DNA of 64,000 bases from positions 248,001 to 312,000 of the forward strand of contig NZ_SHNN01000003.1 in assembly GCF_026262625.1 (NCBI RefSeq), in the 5' to 3' direction. Within the stretch, counting starts at the first letter, position 1; each line of letters opens with the position of its first letter. The DNA comes from Candidatus Litorirhabdus singularis. GTDB lineage: Bacteria; Pseudomonadota; Gammaproteobacteria; Pseudomonadales; Halieaceae. The position numbers and the translations under genes are program-made. The notes beneath the pieces were generated by a model. It had not been told where the DNA came from. It did not search any database and worked only from the letters and a program-made list of their open reading frames with translations. Positions 54,169-64,000 of the stretch are shown here, in pieces.

Positions 54169-55681
54169 GAGCGAAACACGATCGAGCAAGATCGGCGCCA
54201 GCCTGCTGGCTATCTTTGCCGGCAGCCTGATCACACTCGCGCTCGCCCCCTATAATCTGTGGCCCGCGGGCCTGCTAAGTTGTTGTATTTATATCGGTTT
54301 GCTGCGCAATGGATCACTGCGCATGGCGGCATGGCTGGGGTGGCTCTACGGTATCGGTATGTTTGGCACCGGCGCCTCCTGGGTTTACGTCAGTATCCAT
54401 GAGCAGGGCAACGCCAGCGTGCCGCTAGCGGTCGCGCTGACGGCCATATTCGTCTCTGCGCTGGCCCTGCTGCACGCTCTCTTCGCCTGGATATACGCAG
54501 CCCTGCTGCGCAATGTAATGGCCGGTATGCTGCTCGGCTTCCCCGCGCTGTGGGTGTTGTTTGAATGGATTCGCAGCTGGTTATTTACCGGCTTTCCCTG
54601 GCTCTATCTGGGCTACTCATCCATGGATACCTGGGCCTCAGGCTGGATACCGGTGATCGGCGTCTTCGGCGCCTCACTGCTGTGCGCTTTTAGTGCCAGC
54701 TGCATTTATCTAGCCTATATGCGCCGCAACCCCCAGGCGTATCTCATCTACGGCACTATGATCGCTAGTCTGTGGCTGACCGGCTGGCAGTTACAACAGG
54801 CCAAATGGGTCGCGCCGGCCAGCGCAACGCCGCTGACGGTAGGACTGGTACAGGCCAATATTCCCCAGCAAATGAAGTGGCGGCGGGAGTACTACCAACC
54901 CACTCTCACCCTGTATCAATCCATGACCGAACCGCTACTGAAACAGGACATAGTGGTTTGGCCAGAGGCAGCAATACCCAGTTACTACCAGAACGCACAG
55001 GATTTCCTGCAACCCATGGCAGCAGCGGCTGAGCGCAGCAACACGGCACTCATTACCGGCATACCCTGGCGTGACGCCGGTGCCAGTGAGTACCACAACA
55101 GCATTGTGGCAATGGGCGCTGGCACCGGCGTTTACCATAAGCAGCGACTGGTGCCGTTTGGTGAATATGTCCCGCTGGAGCACTGGCTGCGTGGGGTCAT
55201 CGATTTTTTTGACTTACCCATGTCATCCTTCACTCCGGGTCGTAGCAAGCAGTCGCCTCTGCTGATACACGATTTTCGAGTCGCGCCGTTTATCTGCTAT
55301 GAAGTGGTGTATCCGGATCTGGTGCGCAAATTTGCCCGCAAAGCTGACCTGCTCATAACCATCAGCAACGATGCCTGGTTTGGTGCCTCACTGGGCCCCA
55401 TTCAGCACCTGCAGATGGCCCGTATGCGGGCGCTGGAAAACGGCCGCTATATGATCAGAGCGACCAATAACGGCATCTCCGCCATCATTAATGAGCAGGG
55501 AGAGATTGTCACCATTGGCAACCAGTTCCAGCGTGAGACCATCACCGGAGAAGTTCAGGTAATGCTTGGTGAGACGCCATTCACCGATATCGGCTCGATA
55601 CCTATCATCGTAGTCTGCGCGCTGACGATACTGGGGCTGCTGGGCGCAGGCACTATGGGCCTGAGACTCCAGCACGACTAA
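54152..55681 (+). CDS. lnt: Apolipoprotein N-acyltransferase
   Basis: 509 residues starting at a GTG at 54152, overlapping ybeX by 17 nt. N-acylates the lipidated Cys of lipoproteins at the periplasmic face of the inner membrane. About six helices (18-225) are followed by a nitrilase-like domain with catalytic Glu272 (VWPEAAIP), Lys330 (YHKQRLVPFGE) and Cys382 (FICYEVVYP), then a last helix near 485-505. The residues match the E. coli triad E267-K335-C387 in order. Confidence 0.96.
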   Translation: MSENLESETRSSKIGASLLAIFAGSLITLALAPYNLWPAGLLSCCIYIGLLRNGSLRMAAWLGWLYGIGMFGTGASWVYVSIHEQGNASVPLAVALTAIFVSALALLHALFAWIYAALLRNVMAGMLLGFPALWVLFEWIRSWLFTGFPWLYLGYSSMDTWASGWIPVIGVFGASLLCAFSASCIYLAYMRRNPQAYLIYGTMIASLWLTGWQLQQAKWVAPASATPLTVGLVQANIPQQMKWRREYYQPTLTLYQSMTEPLLKQDIVVWPEAAIPSYYQNAQDFLQPMAAAAERSNTALITGIPWRDAGASEYHNSIVAMGAGTGVYHKQRLVPFGEYVPLEHWLRGVIDFFDLPMSSFTPGRSKQSPLLIHDFRVAPFICYEVVYPDLVRKFARKADLLITISNDAWFGASLGPIQHLQMARMRALENGRYMIRATNNGISAIINEQGEIVTIGNQFQRETITGEVQVMLGETPFTDIGSIPIIVVCALTILGLLGAGTMGLRLQHD

Positions 55682-55730
55682 GCCTCACACTGCGACTGCT
55701 CCGCTCCTGTTTAGCAATCTTTAGTGATAG

Positions 55731-58220
<2,490 letters not shown>

Positions 58221-58766
58221 ATGAGCGTAACCACCCTGTACAAAGTTCTGATCATCGGCCTGACCATGGTTCTGTCCAGCTGTGGTTTTCAGTTACGCGG
58301 CAATATTGATATTCCACCCGAATGGCAGCAATTACGTCTGGTATCTCCCAGCCCCAATGGCGAGTTGGCCCGCGAAGTGCGCGACGGCTTTAGTAACAAC
58401 GGCGTGCAGTGGGTCGAGGATAACAGTGCCAATTACATACTGCGGCTGGCTGATGAGCGTTTTCAGCAGCGCAACCTGACTATTGGCAGTAATGCCCGCG
58501 CCACTGAGTTTGAACTGACCCTGGACACCACCTTACAAGTCATGGATGCCGCCGGCGAAGAAGTCATGCCACCCTCGCAGGTGACAGTGACCCGCGTAAT
58601 GACTCACGATCCGGAAAATGTCGCCGGTAAAGTGGAAGAGTCGCGTCTGTTGCGTGATGAAATGCGCATCGACCTGGTTCAGCAGCTATTGCGCAAAATT
58701 CGCTTTGCCGCAGTCAACAGCGGCACTGTCACAACGGCACCTGCAACCGCTACTGCCACGCCCTGA
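58221..58766 (+). CDS. lptE: LPS assembly lipoprotein LptE
   Basis: 181 residues. Outer-membrane lipoprotein that plugs LptD and helps insert lipopolysaccharide. The lipobox VLSSCGFQLRG places lipidation at Cys21, and GFQLRG is the family signature. The C-terminus ends in an Ala/Thr-rich tail. The ATG directly follows the leuS stop, and its stop overlaps the holA start by one base. Confidence 0.95.
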   Translation: MSVTTLYKVLIIGLTMVLSSCGFQLRGNIDIPPEWQQLRLVSPSPNGELAREVRDGFSNNGVQWVEDNSANYILRLADERFQQRNLTIGSNARATEFELTLDTTLQVMDAAGEEVMPPSQVTVTRVMTHDPENVAGKVEESRLLRDEMRIDLVQQLLRKIRFAAVNSGTVTTAPATATATP

Positions 58767-59827
58767 TGCGACTGCGCCCAGAGCAACTGAACAAAAACCT
58801 GGAGCAGCAGCTGCACTCCCTTTACCTGGTCAGCGGTGACGAAGATCTGCTGGTGCAGGAAGCCTGTAGCGCGATTCGGGCCAAGGCCCGCGAGCAGGGT
58901 TGCAGCGAACGCGAAGTACTGCGAGTAGAAGGTAAGTTTGACTGGAACAACCTGCTCGGCTCTGCTGCCGAAATGTCACTGTTTGCGGAACGCAAATTAA
59001 TAGAACTGCATATTCCCTCGGGTAAACCCGGCGCCGAAGGCAGTAAAGCCCTGCAGGCCTACCTGGCAAATTCCGGTAGCGATAATATTCTGCTCATCAT
59101 TGCCGGCAAGATCGACAAACAATCAACCAACAGTAAATGGTTTAAGGCCCTCGATCAGGCGGGCGCCATCATTCAGGTGTGGCCGGTGGATGCGCGCCAG
59201 CTACCCCGCTGGCTGCAACAGCGATTACAACAGGTCGGGCTCAGCATTGAAGCCGAAGCCCTGCAAATGCTCTGCGAGCGGGTCGAGGGCAACCTGCTGG
59301 CAGCAGTGCAGGAGGTTGAGAAACTGCGCCTGCTGGCAGAAAACGACACTTTGACCAGCGCTGATATCCAGGCGGCAGTTACCGACAATGCCCGCTATAA
59401 CCTGTTCGATCTGGTCGATCACGCCCTCAATGGTAATGCCACCGATGCGTTTCGCATGTTTTACGGACTGCGTGGTGAAGGCACCGAAAGTGCTGTCGTA
59501 TTATGGGCACTGGCCCGCGAAATACGCATGTTGTACCAAATACGGCTGAGCATCGACAGCGGTAACTCCGCCGCTCAGGCGCTTCAAGCAGCACGGGTCT
59601 GGGACAAACGCCAGCCGCTGGTCAACGCCAGCCTGCAACGCCATGGGCGCGCTGCTATTGAGCAACTAATGCAACAGGCAGAGACAGCAGATCGTTGTAT
59701 CAAAGGTCTGCAAGCGGACTCACCCTGGGACGCCCTGAGCCTGTTATTGCTGAATCTCTGCACGACTATTGGCGGCACCGGCAATATTAACAAGGGTACT
59801 CCTCACAATAGGCGACAGCTCGCATGA
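58766..59827 (+). CDS. holA: DNA polymerase III delta subunit
   Basis: 353 residues. Clamp-loader subunit that opens the beta clamp. The N-terminal segments LYLVSGDEDLLVQEA and EMSLFAERKLIELHIPSG are typical, followed by the helical collar domain. A truncated, non-catalytic AAA+ fold without a P-loop is normal for HolA. The start overlaps lptE by one base and the stop overlaps the pentapeptide gene by ATGA. Confidence 0.95.
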   Translation: MRLRPEQLNKNLEQQLHSLYLVSGDEDLLVQEACSAIRAKAREQGCSEREVLRVEGKFDWNNLLGSAAEMSLFAERKLIELHIPSGKPGAEGSKALQAYLANSGSDNILLIIAGKIDKQSTNSKWFKALDQAGAIIQVWPVDARQLPRWLQQRLQQVGLSIEAEALQMLCERVEGNLLAAVQEVEKLRLLAENDTLTSADIQAAVTDNARYNLFDLVDHALNGNATDAFRMFYGLRGEGTESAVVLWALAREIRMLYQIRLSIDSGNSAAQALQAARVWDKRQPLVNASLQRHGRAAIEQLMQQAETADRCIKGLQADSPWDALSLLLLNLCTTIGGTGNINKGTPHNRRQLA

Positions 59828-60441
59828 ATGGCACGGCACTTAATCAAATTGATCATAGTGAAGCTGAATTTATCGGTCTCAGTTTCAGTCAACTGGAATG
59901 CGCTGAAGAACGTTTTGCCGACAAGGAATTTGATGGCTGTCGTTTTATCGACTGTGATTTCAGTGGTACCACCTTCGCCCACTGCAAATTTCTGGACTGC
60001 AACTTCAGCGGCTGTAATCTCAGTGTGGCTCAGCTTGAGTACAGCAAGTTTTCCGAGATTGAATTTAGCGATTGTAAGCTGATTGGCGTGGACTGGACCC
60101 GTGCCGAGTGGCCACAACTGGCGCTGAGCTCTTCACTGGTGTTTCGCAACTGCATTCTCAACGACGCCTCGTTTTTCGGACTACAGTTAGCAGAAACTGT
60201 ACTCGAGAACTGCAAGGCACATGACATGGACCTGCGCGAGGCGGATTTCAGCGAATCCAATTTTCGCGGCACCGACTTCAGTCACAGTCTGTTTCACCGC
60301 ACCAATCTCAGCGGCACTGATTTTGAAGACGCTCACAGTTTCGATATTGATGTCGCCACCAACGTTATACAACGCGCGCGATTCTGTCGCGCCGAGGCTG
60401 TTAACCTGCTGCACAGCCTCGGTATTGAACTGGTGGACTAA
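59824..60441 (+). CDS. Pentapeptide-repeat protein
   Basis: 205 residues arranged as pentapeptide repeats of the A(D/N)LXX type (FDGCR FIDCD FSGTT FAHCK FLDCN FSGCN and later LREAD FSESN FRGTD FSHSL), predicting a right-handed beta-helix. The break at LIGVDWTRAEWPQLALSSS divides two repeat blocks. The Cys- and Asp-rich pattern and the C-terminus LLHSLGIELVD resemble chromosomal pentapeptide proteins rather than Qnr proper. It overlaps holA by ATGA, an unexpected coupling to a clamp-loader subunit. Confidence 0.9.
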   Translation: MNGTALNQIDHSEAEFIGLSFSQLECAEERFADKEFDGCRFIDCDFSGTTFAHCKFLDCNFSGCNLSVAQLEYSKFSEIEFSDCKLIGVDWTRAEWPQLALSSSLVFRNCILNDASFFGLQLAETVLENCKAHDMDLREADFSESNFRGTDFSHSLFHRTNLSGTDFEDAHSFDIDVATNVIQRARFCRAEAVNLLHSLGIELVD

Positions 60442-60459
60442 CCACCCGCTACCGCAATA

Positions 60460-60750
60460 TCAGATACCATCAACCAGCTCGATTTCAGGCGGGCCCGCCA
60501 TGCAGGGGCCCAGTGAGCGGCCAATTTCGCGAAAGTAATCACTCTTCCCGTGTGCTTCAAATGCCGCCTGGTCGGTGTACTGTTCCAGCACTTTATAGAC
60601 TTGGCCATCAGTCCGGGATTTATGAATCTGATAAAAATTACAACCCTCTTCCTGGGCGTTAACCTGCTCCACCAATTGCTTGAAAAGCGCTTCAAATTCC
60701 GCATTTTTACCTTCAGCCACGGTTAGCGTGGCGAGTACTCCGATAGTCAT
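60460..60750 (-). CDS. Antibiotic biosynthesis monooxygenase-domain protein (ABM)
   Basis: 96 residues with the ferredoxin-like ABM fold: MTIGVLATLTVAEGKNAEFE, EEGCNFYQIHKS, QVYKVLEQYTDQAAFEAHGKSDYF. This family includes cofactor-independent oxygenases and quinol-type enzymes (YgiN-like). The length and start with GAGGAG 6 nt upstream are good. Convergent with the pentapeptide gene and divergent from the imuA promoter region. Confidence 0.9.
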   Translation of the reverse strand: MTIGVLATLTVAEGKNAEFEALFKQLVEQVNAQEEGCNFYQIHKSRTDGQVYKVLEQYTDQAAFEAHGKSDYFREIGRSLGPCMAGPPEIELVDGI

Positions 60751-60867
60751 ATCTACTCCTCTGTCATTACAAAGCGGCCGTAGCCTTGGCTTACGGCAGG
60801 GTGGTGTGAGTATGTCACATTCACCCAGTCACACAAAAATACCCTTGATTTATTGCCGGAGAGAAAC

Positions 60868-60887
60868 TACTGTATGTTCATACAGTA
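60868..60887 (+). promoter_or_regulatory. LexA (SOS) box upstream of imuA
   Basis: TACTGTATGTTCATACAGTA is a palindromic SOS box differing from the E. coli consensus TACTGTATATATATACAGTA only in the central three bases. It sits about 115 nt before the imuA start. It predicts DNA-damage induction of imuA-imuB through LexA. Confidence 0.93.
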
Positions 60888-61001
60888 TATAAGCGTTAGC
60901 GTGGGGCAACTGCCCGCACACACAAATAAAGAGCACAAGTACAGGGCCACCAAGTCGCGGATAATCTGCAGCCGGCAGCCCTGGAGTAGTAAGGGGAAGA
61001 C

Positions 61002-61697
61002 ATGAATGCAGCTATAGATCACGTAATGCAGCGCCAGGATACCTGGCTTGGACGCGCCTCCCGAGCGGCACGCCAAGGCATGCCCACCGGCTATCATAAA
61101 CTCGATAGCGAGCTTCATGGCAACGGCTGGCCGCTGGGCAACACCATTGAGTTGCTCAGCGACGGCAATGGACTAGGTGCCATGGGTTTGTTTCTACCTG
61201 CCATGGAGCAGCTCAGCCAACAAGGGCGCTGGCAGGTTTTCATCGCCCCTCCCTACATACCCTATGCCCCCCTGCTAGAGGCCCGTGGCATCGACAGTCA
61301 GCAGGTTTTGCTGGTACATCCACAGAACCGGCAAGACCTGCTGTGGAGTATTGAGCAGGCTCTGCGCAGTAGTACCTGTAGCGCCGTATTCGCTTGGCTG
61401 GGAAACACTACTTTTAGCTACAGCGAACTCCGCAAGTTGCAGCTCGCTGCAGCCGGCACTGATGTCTTGTCAGTGCTGTTTCGGCCACGCCAGGCTGGCC
61501 ACAATCATGCGCCGGCGCCACTGCGCCTGGAAATGAAAGAATATCGTCGGCTCAATATACTCAAACAGCGTGGTGGCAATCAGTACGTAGACGTCAACCT
61601 GGGTACTGAGGATGATATTCCCGGTCAGCCGCAGCTGTGGGAATTACCCGCTTACGCACCGGTACAACACGCACAAACGCCCGCTTTCAGCGCTTGA
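61002..61697 (+). CDS. imuA: Translesion-synthesis protein ImuA
   Basis: 231 residues, RecA-like/SulA-related fold as in ImuA of Pseudomonas. The segment GMPTGYHKLDSELHGNGWPLGNTIELLSDGNGLGAMGLFLP and the late LRLEMKEYRRLNILKQRGG match the family. The ATG has AAGGGGAAG upstream. ImuA is the first gene of the imuA-imuB(-dnaE2) error-prone repair cassette and binds the other members. A LexA box lies upstream. Confidence 0.92.
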   Translation: MNAAIDHVMQRQDTWLGRASRAARQGMPTGYHKLDSELHGNGWPLGNTIELLSDGNGLGAMGLFLPAMEQLSQQGRWQVFIAPPYIPYAPLLEARGIDSQQVLLVHPQNRQDLLWSIEQALRSSTCSAVFAWLGNTTFSYSELRKLQLAAAGTDVLSVLFRPRQAGHNHAPAPLRLEMKEYRRLNILKQRGGNQYVDVNLGTEDDIPGQPQLWELPAYAPVQHAQTPAFSA

Positions 61698-61727
61698 CTG
61701 CTGTGTCGAGTGTGAGGTGCTGGCAAC

Positions 61728-63185
61728 ATGAGTCTATGGCTATGCCTGCGGTTTGAAAAACTCCCACTACAGGCACTAACCCGGCGCGACAAAGGACTGA
61801 TAACAGCAACCGCTATTCTGCAACAGCAGCGGGTACTACAGGCCTGTGACACAGCGGCCAGTCTTGGCATCAAACCCGGGATGCGGGTTGCCACGGTGCG
61901 CGCATTAGATGAATCTATGCGCCTGCTGGAGCGCGACCCAAGTCTTGAGCAACAGTGCCTAAAGCAGTTGTGTTGCTGGGCTTACAGTATCAGTCCCAGC
62001 CTGCATATTTACCGCGACAACTGCCTGCTCCTGGAGATCGGTGGTTGCCTAACCCTGTTCAAGGGTCTTGAAAGCCTACTGATACAGGTTCATAGCGACC
62101 TATCTTCCCGTGGGTATAGTTATCTTACCGGGCTGGCCGAAACCCCCAAGGCAGCGTGGTTGCTATCCCATACTACCGACGACCATCAGCGCCCCCTGAA
62201 CGAGCGCCTACAACCACTGCCACTGCGCTTACTCGATATGTTTCCACGCCAACTTGACTCTCTGGCTCGCGCGGGGCTATGGCAGTTTAGCGACATCCTC
62301 AATCTGTCGACACAGGCACTGGGCCGCCGCTGCGGCAAAGATATGATCCACTTTATACAGCAGGCTCTGGGCACCGCCCATGATCCGCAACCCGACTACA
62401 GCCCACCCCCACAGTTCCGTGACGACTACTGGTTCGGTTATGAGGTAAAAGCCAATCAGGAGTTGCTGCCGGCTATACAGCGGCTGCTGCAGGCATTGTG
62501 CCAGTTCCTGCGCAACACCCAGTTGCAGTGCCAACAAATTCAGTGGCAGCTATACGGCATTCAGAGCAATCTACATTCACTAACCGTAGCCAGCTCGTTG
62601 GCCCACTCCAACTGGCGGCAATGGTATCAATTGAGCCAATTGCATATAGAACAGCTGACACTGGATATGGGGGTCGAGGGTATCAGTTTGCAATGCCTGA
62701 ACCTGAGTGCTGGCAACAACCATACTGGCGACCTGTTTAACGCGGCCGAGCAAAGTGAACCACTGCATAGCCTACTGGACCGGCTGCAGAACCGGCTGGG
62801 GCTGCAGTCGGTCAAAAAGATAGCGGGACGCAATGAACATCTACCGGAATTCGCGGGTTATAGCAGCTGTGATAACGACGGCAACAACACTGTCGACAAC
62901 AACATCGACAAACACGACGATAGCCATGCACAACCTTCTATCAGCGGCGCATATCGGCCGTTTTGGCTGATGCCAGAACCACAGCAAGTCAACCAGTCAG
63001 CGCGTGGGCTGTACTGGGGTGGCGGTCTCAACATTATGGAGGGACCGGAACGTATAGAAGATAACTGGTGGTTAGAGCCCGTAAGCCGCGACTACTATGT
63101 AGCGCTTGGCCAACGCGGCCAAAAGTACTGGGTCTATCGTGACAGACTACAGAACCGTTGGTTTATTCAGGGGATATTTGCCTGA
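61728..63185 (+). CDS. imuB: Y-family polymerase-like protein ImuB
   Basis: 485 residues. Related to DNA polymerase IV but lacking the catalytic acidic motif: the N-terminus reads MSLWLCLRFEKLPLQALTRR where active Pol IV has an Asp-X-Asp. This matches inactive ImuB, the scaffold and clamp-binding part of the mutasome. A low-complexity Asn/Asp linker (about 383-400, CDNDGNNTVDNNIDK) precedes a C-terminal domain (GPERIEDNWW). It lies 30 nt after imuA. No dnaE2 follows before 63.6 kb. Confidence 0.93.
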   Translation: MSLWLCLRFEKLPLQALTRRDKGLITATAILQQQRVLQACDTAASLGIKPGMRVATVRALDESMRLLERDPSLEQQCLKQLCCWAYSISPSLHIYRDNCLLLEIGGCLTLFKGLESLLIQVHSDLSSRGYSYLTGLAETPKAAWLLSHTTDDHQRPLNERLQPLPLRLLDMFPRQLDSLARAGLWQFSDILNLSTQALGRRCGKDMIHFIQQALGTAHDPQPDYSPPPQFRDDYWFGYEVKANQELLPAIQRLLQALCQFLRNTQLQCQQIQWQLYGIQSNLHSLTVASSLAHSNWRQWYQLSQLHIEQLTLDMGVEGISLQCLNLSAGNNHTGDLFNAAEQSEPLHSLLDRLQNRLGLQSVKKIAGRNEHLPEFAGYSSCDNDGNNTVDNNIDKHDDSHAQPSISGAYRPFWLMPEPQQVNQSARGLYWGGGLNIMEGPERIEDNWWLEPVSRDYYVALGQRGQKYWVYRDRLQNRWFIQGIFA

Positions 63186-63221
63186 AACTGACGGCTGCGC
63201 CGCCAATTGGGGTCTTTGAGA

Positions 63222-63242
63222 GCCGACAGCTAGCGCGTCGGC
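63222..63242 (+). terminator. Weak hairpin after imuB
   Basis: GCCGAC (63222-63227), a 9-nt loop and GTCGGC (63237-63242) form a short stem about 37 nt after the imuB stop. There is no U tract after it, so termination here is doubtful. Confidence 0.25.
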
Positions 63243-63255
63243 CGTTAGCGCCACT

Positions 63256-63432
63256 CTAACTACTCACCTCTTCCAGACCAGTAGTTGCGATAATTGTCTG
63301 CATGAGCTCGACAACCTCGTTTTGCTCGCGCTGCTCTTCCTTGCCCAGCGTAGCCATACGGGCAATCATGCCCAGACGAATACGGGCTCGCATAAGCTCA
63401 GTAGTCAATTGGGATTCGCGCTGTTTTGTCAT
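63256..63432 (-). CDS. Small helical protein of 58 residues (unknown)
   Basis: Starts at the ATG at 63432 with GAGGTGA upstream (about 6 nt spacing) and ends at a TAG at 63256. The product, MTKQRESQLTTELMRARIRL then MIARMATLGKEEQREQNEVV, is charged and helix-forming throughout with no Pro and a Met/Glu/Arg-rich core, so it may form a coiled coil. The clean ribosome-binding site and coherent helical pattern support a real gene. The family is unknown. It lies between imuB and the alkB-like gene on the opposite strand. Confidence 0.6.
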   Translation of the reverse strand: MTKQRESQLTTELMRARIRLGMIARMATLGKEEQREQNEVVELMQTIIATTGLEEVSS

Positions 63433-63592
63433 TGTGTGTCACCTCAAACTTGATCAGGGATTATTATCGGCTCGCGCCAAAACAATGCCAGTGGCGACAC
63501 GGAAATTAGTGACTGCTGTCACAAAATTATGGGCGGTTCCTGAACAGCACAAGACGCATGCCACAAAGCCAAAAATAAAGTTGTGAACTGGC

Positions 63593-64000
63593 TCACACGG
63601 ATTTGAAAACTCTGCGAAAGGTGAGATTGAGACGGGGCCCACAGGGCTTCTTCTGTTTGTTAATGCCGTGCTTCCAGCAACGCTGCGTGGCGCCGCGCAT
63701 GAGCAGCACGCTGCCCGAGGCCAACGGCAGATGCAGCGCCTCCAGATCGCGTTGGTGACGATGCCGGAATACCAGTTTACGTACTTCCCCCAGGCTCAGT
63801 GATGCAATGATAGGCGCCGGGCCCAACTCCACCTCATCGTCACTGTGCATACCCATACTGTCGCTCTGATCCCGGTAGTAATTCAACAGGACGCTATTGA
63901 AGGGAGCGCCCGCCAGAACCTCAAGTCGCTGTTTGAGGTCGAGTAGCAGCGGTGTCCAGGGTAAGGGTTGCAACAAAATTCCTGAGTAGGAGTAGCTGCT
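63593..64000 (-). CDS. alkB: AlkB-like 2-oxoglutarate/Fe(II) dioxygenase (5' end outside window)
   Basis: 136 codons are present and run in frame off the right edge; the N-terminus is missing. The first visible residues YSYSGILLQPLPWTP, the iron motif MGMHSDDEVELG (His and Asp), FRHRHQRDLEALHLPLASGSVLLM and the late His/Arg in WKHGI and RLNLTFR match AlkB. It repairs alkylated DNA or RNA bases by oxidative demethylation. The symbol is used in the family sense (AlkB/ALKBH2-3 group). Confidence 0.88.
   Translation of the reverse strand, partial: SSYSYSGILLQPLPWTPLLLDLKQRLEVLAGAPFNSVLLNYYRDQSDSMGMHSDDEVELGPAPIIASLSLGEVRKLVFRHRHQRDLEALHLPLASGSVLLMRGATQRCWKHGINKQKKPCGPRLNLTFRRVFKSV

Noticed and set aside
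59824-60441. Pentapeptide protein as a Qnr quinolone-resistance determinant
   Set aside because: The length and central break do not match Qnr, and the C-terminus resembles ordinary chromosomal pentapeptide proteins.
60872-61004. Frame starting in the LexA box and ending at the imuA start (ATGA overlap)
   Set aside because: Its start lies inside the operator, it has no ribosome-binding site, and the product shows no features.

Overview
The window is a chromosomal stretch of a gammaproteobacterium. The evidence is the gene orders miaB-phoH-ybeY-ybeX-lnt and leuS-lptE-holA, the cmoA-cmoB pair, a DUF1820 gene, and a LexA box close to the Enterobacteria/Pseudomonas consensus. The abundance of oxidative lipid or steroid-type enzymes (P450, DUF1295, old yellow enzyme, deazaflavin-type reductase, PQQ dehydrogenase) suggests a marine lineage of the Cellvibrionales/Halieaceae kind; that placement is inference. 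No tRNA, rRNA, insertion sequence, prophage or CRISPR array was seen. Genes cut by the window edges are ureB (left) and an alkB-like gene (right).

Layout. 1-8.6 kb, minus strand: a urea uptake and hydrolysis operon read porin, urtA, urtB, urtC, urtD, urtE, a 65-residue membrane peptide, ureD, ureA, ureB. A strong intrinsic terminator sits between urtA and urtB, and two inverted repeats lie in the promoter region. 8.8-9.7 kb: a small membrane protein and a YkgJ-type cysteine-cluster protein. 9.9-19.2 kb, minus strand: an envelope locus. A six-gene operon encodes a secreted protein, an anchored lytic transglycosylase, a secreted helical protein, a lipoprotein and an ExbB/ExbD-like channel pair. 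It is followed by a glycine-zipper protein, a small secreted protein, a PhoP/PhoQ-like two-component pair, and a DUF4126 membrane protein. Each of the three transcription units has a GTTCAG-N5-GTTCAG type direct repeat 10-11 nt before a plausible -10 element, which looks like the operator of the locally encoded response regulator.

19.3-40.7 kb: an accessory redox region. It holds a 1056-residue cytochrome c/beta-propeller/DUF1080 fusion, a P450, recQ, a cluster of fatty acid hydroxylase, Tat-type PLP enzyme, Tat-type FAD lactone oxidase and cytochrome c5-like lipoprotein, then a PQQ dehydrogenase, an old-yellow-enzyme flavoprotein, a SnoaL protein, DUF1295, an HSL-type hydrolase, a deazaflavin-type reductase, an SDR, a beta-carbonic anhydrase, a D-cysteine desulfhydrase-like enzyme and an outer membrane protein.

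40.8-64 kb: mostly housekeeping. It carries leuA, cmoAB, a Lon-family protease, an aminotransferase, the tRNA/ribosome/lipoprotein cluster miaB-phoH-ybeY-ybeX-lnt, leuS-lptE-holA with a pentapeptide-repeat gene, a monooxygenase-fold protein, and a LexA-controlled imuA-imuB mutasome pair with no dnaE2 directly downstream.

The best candidates for something undescribed are the two-component regulon with its GTTCAG boxes and the ExbB/ExbD-lytic transglycosylase operon it appears to control. Together they look like an ion-driven cell-wall or envelope machine.
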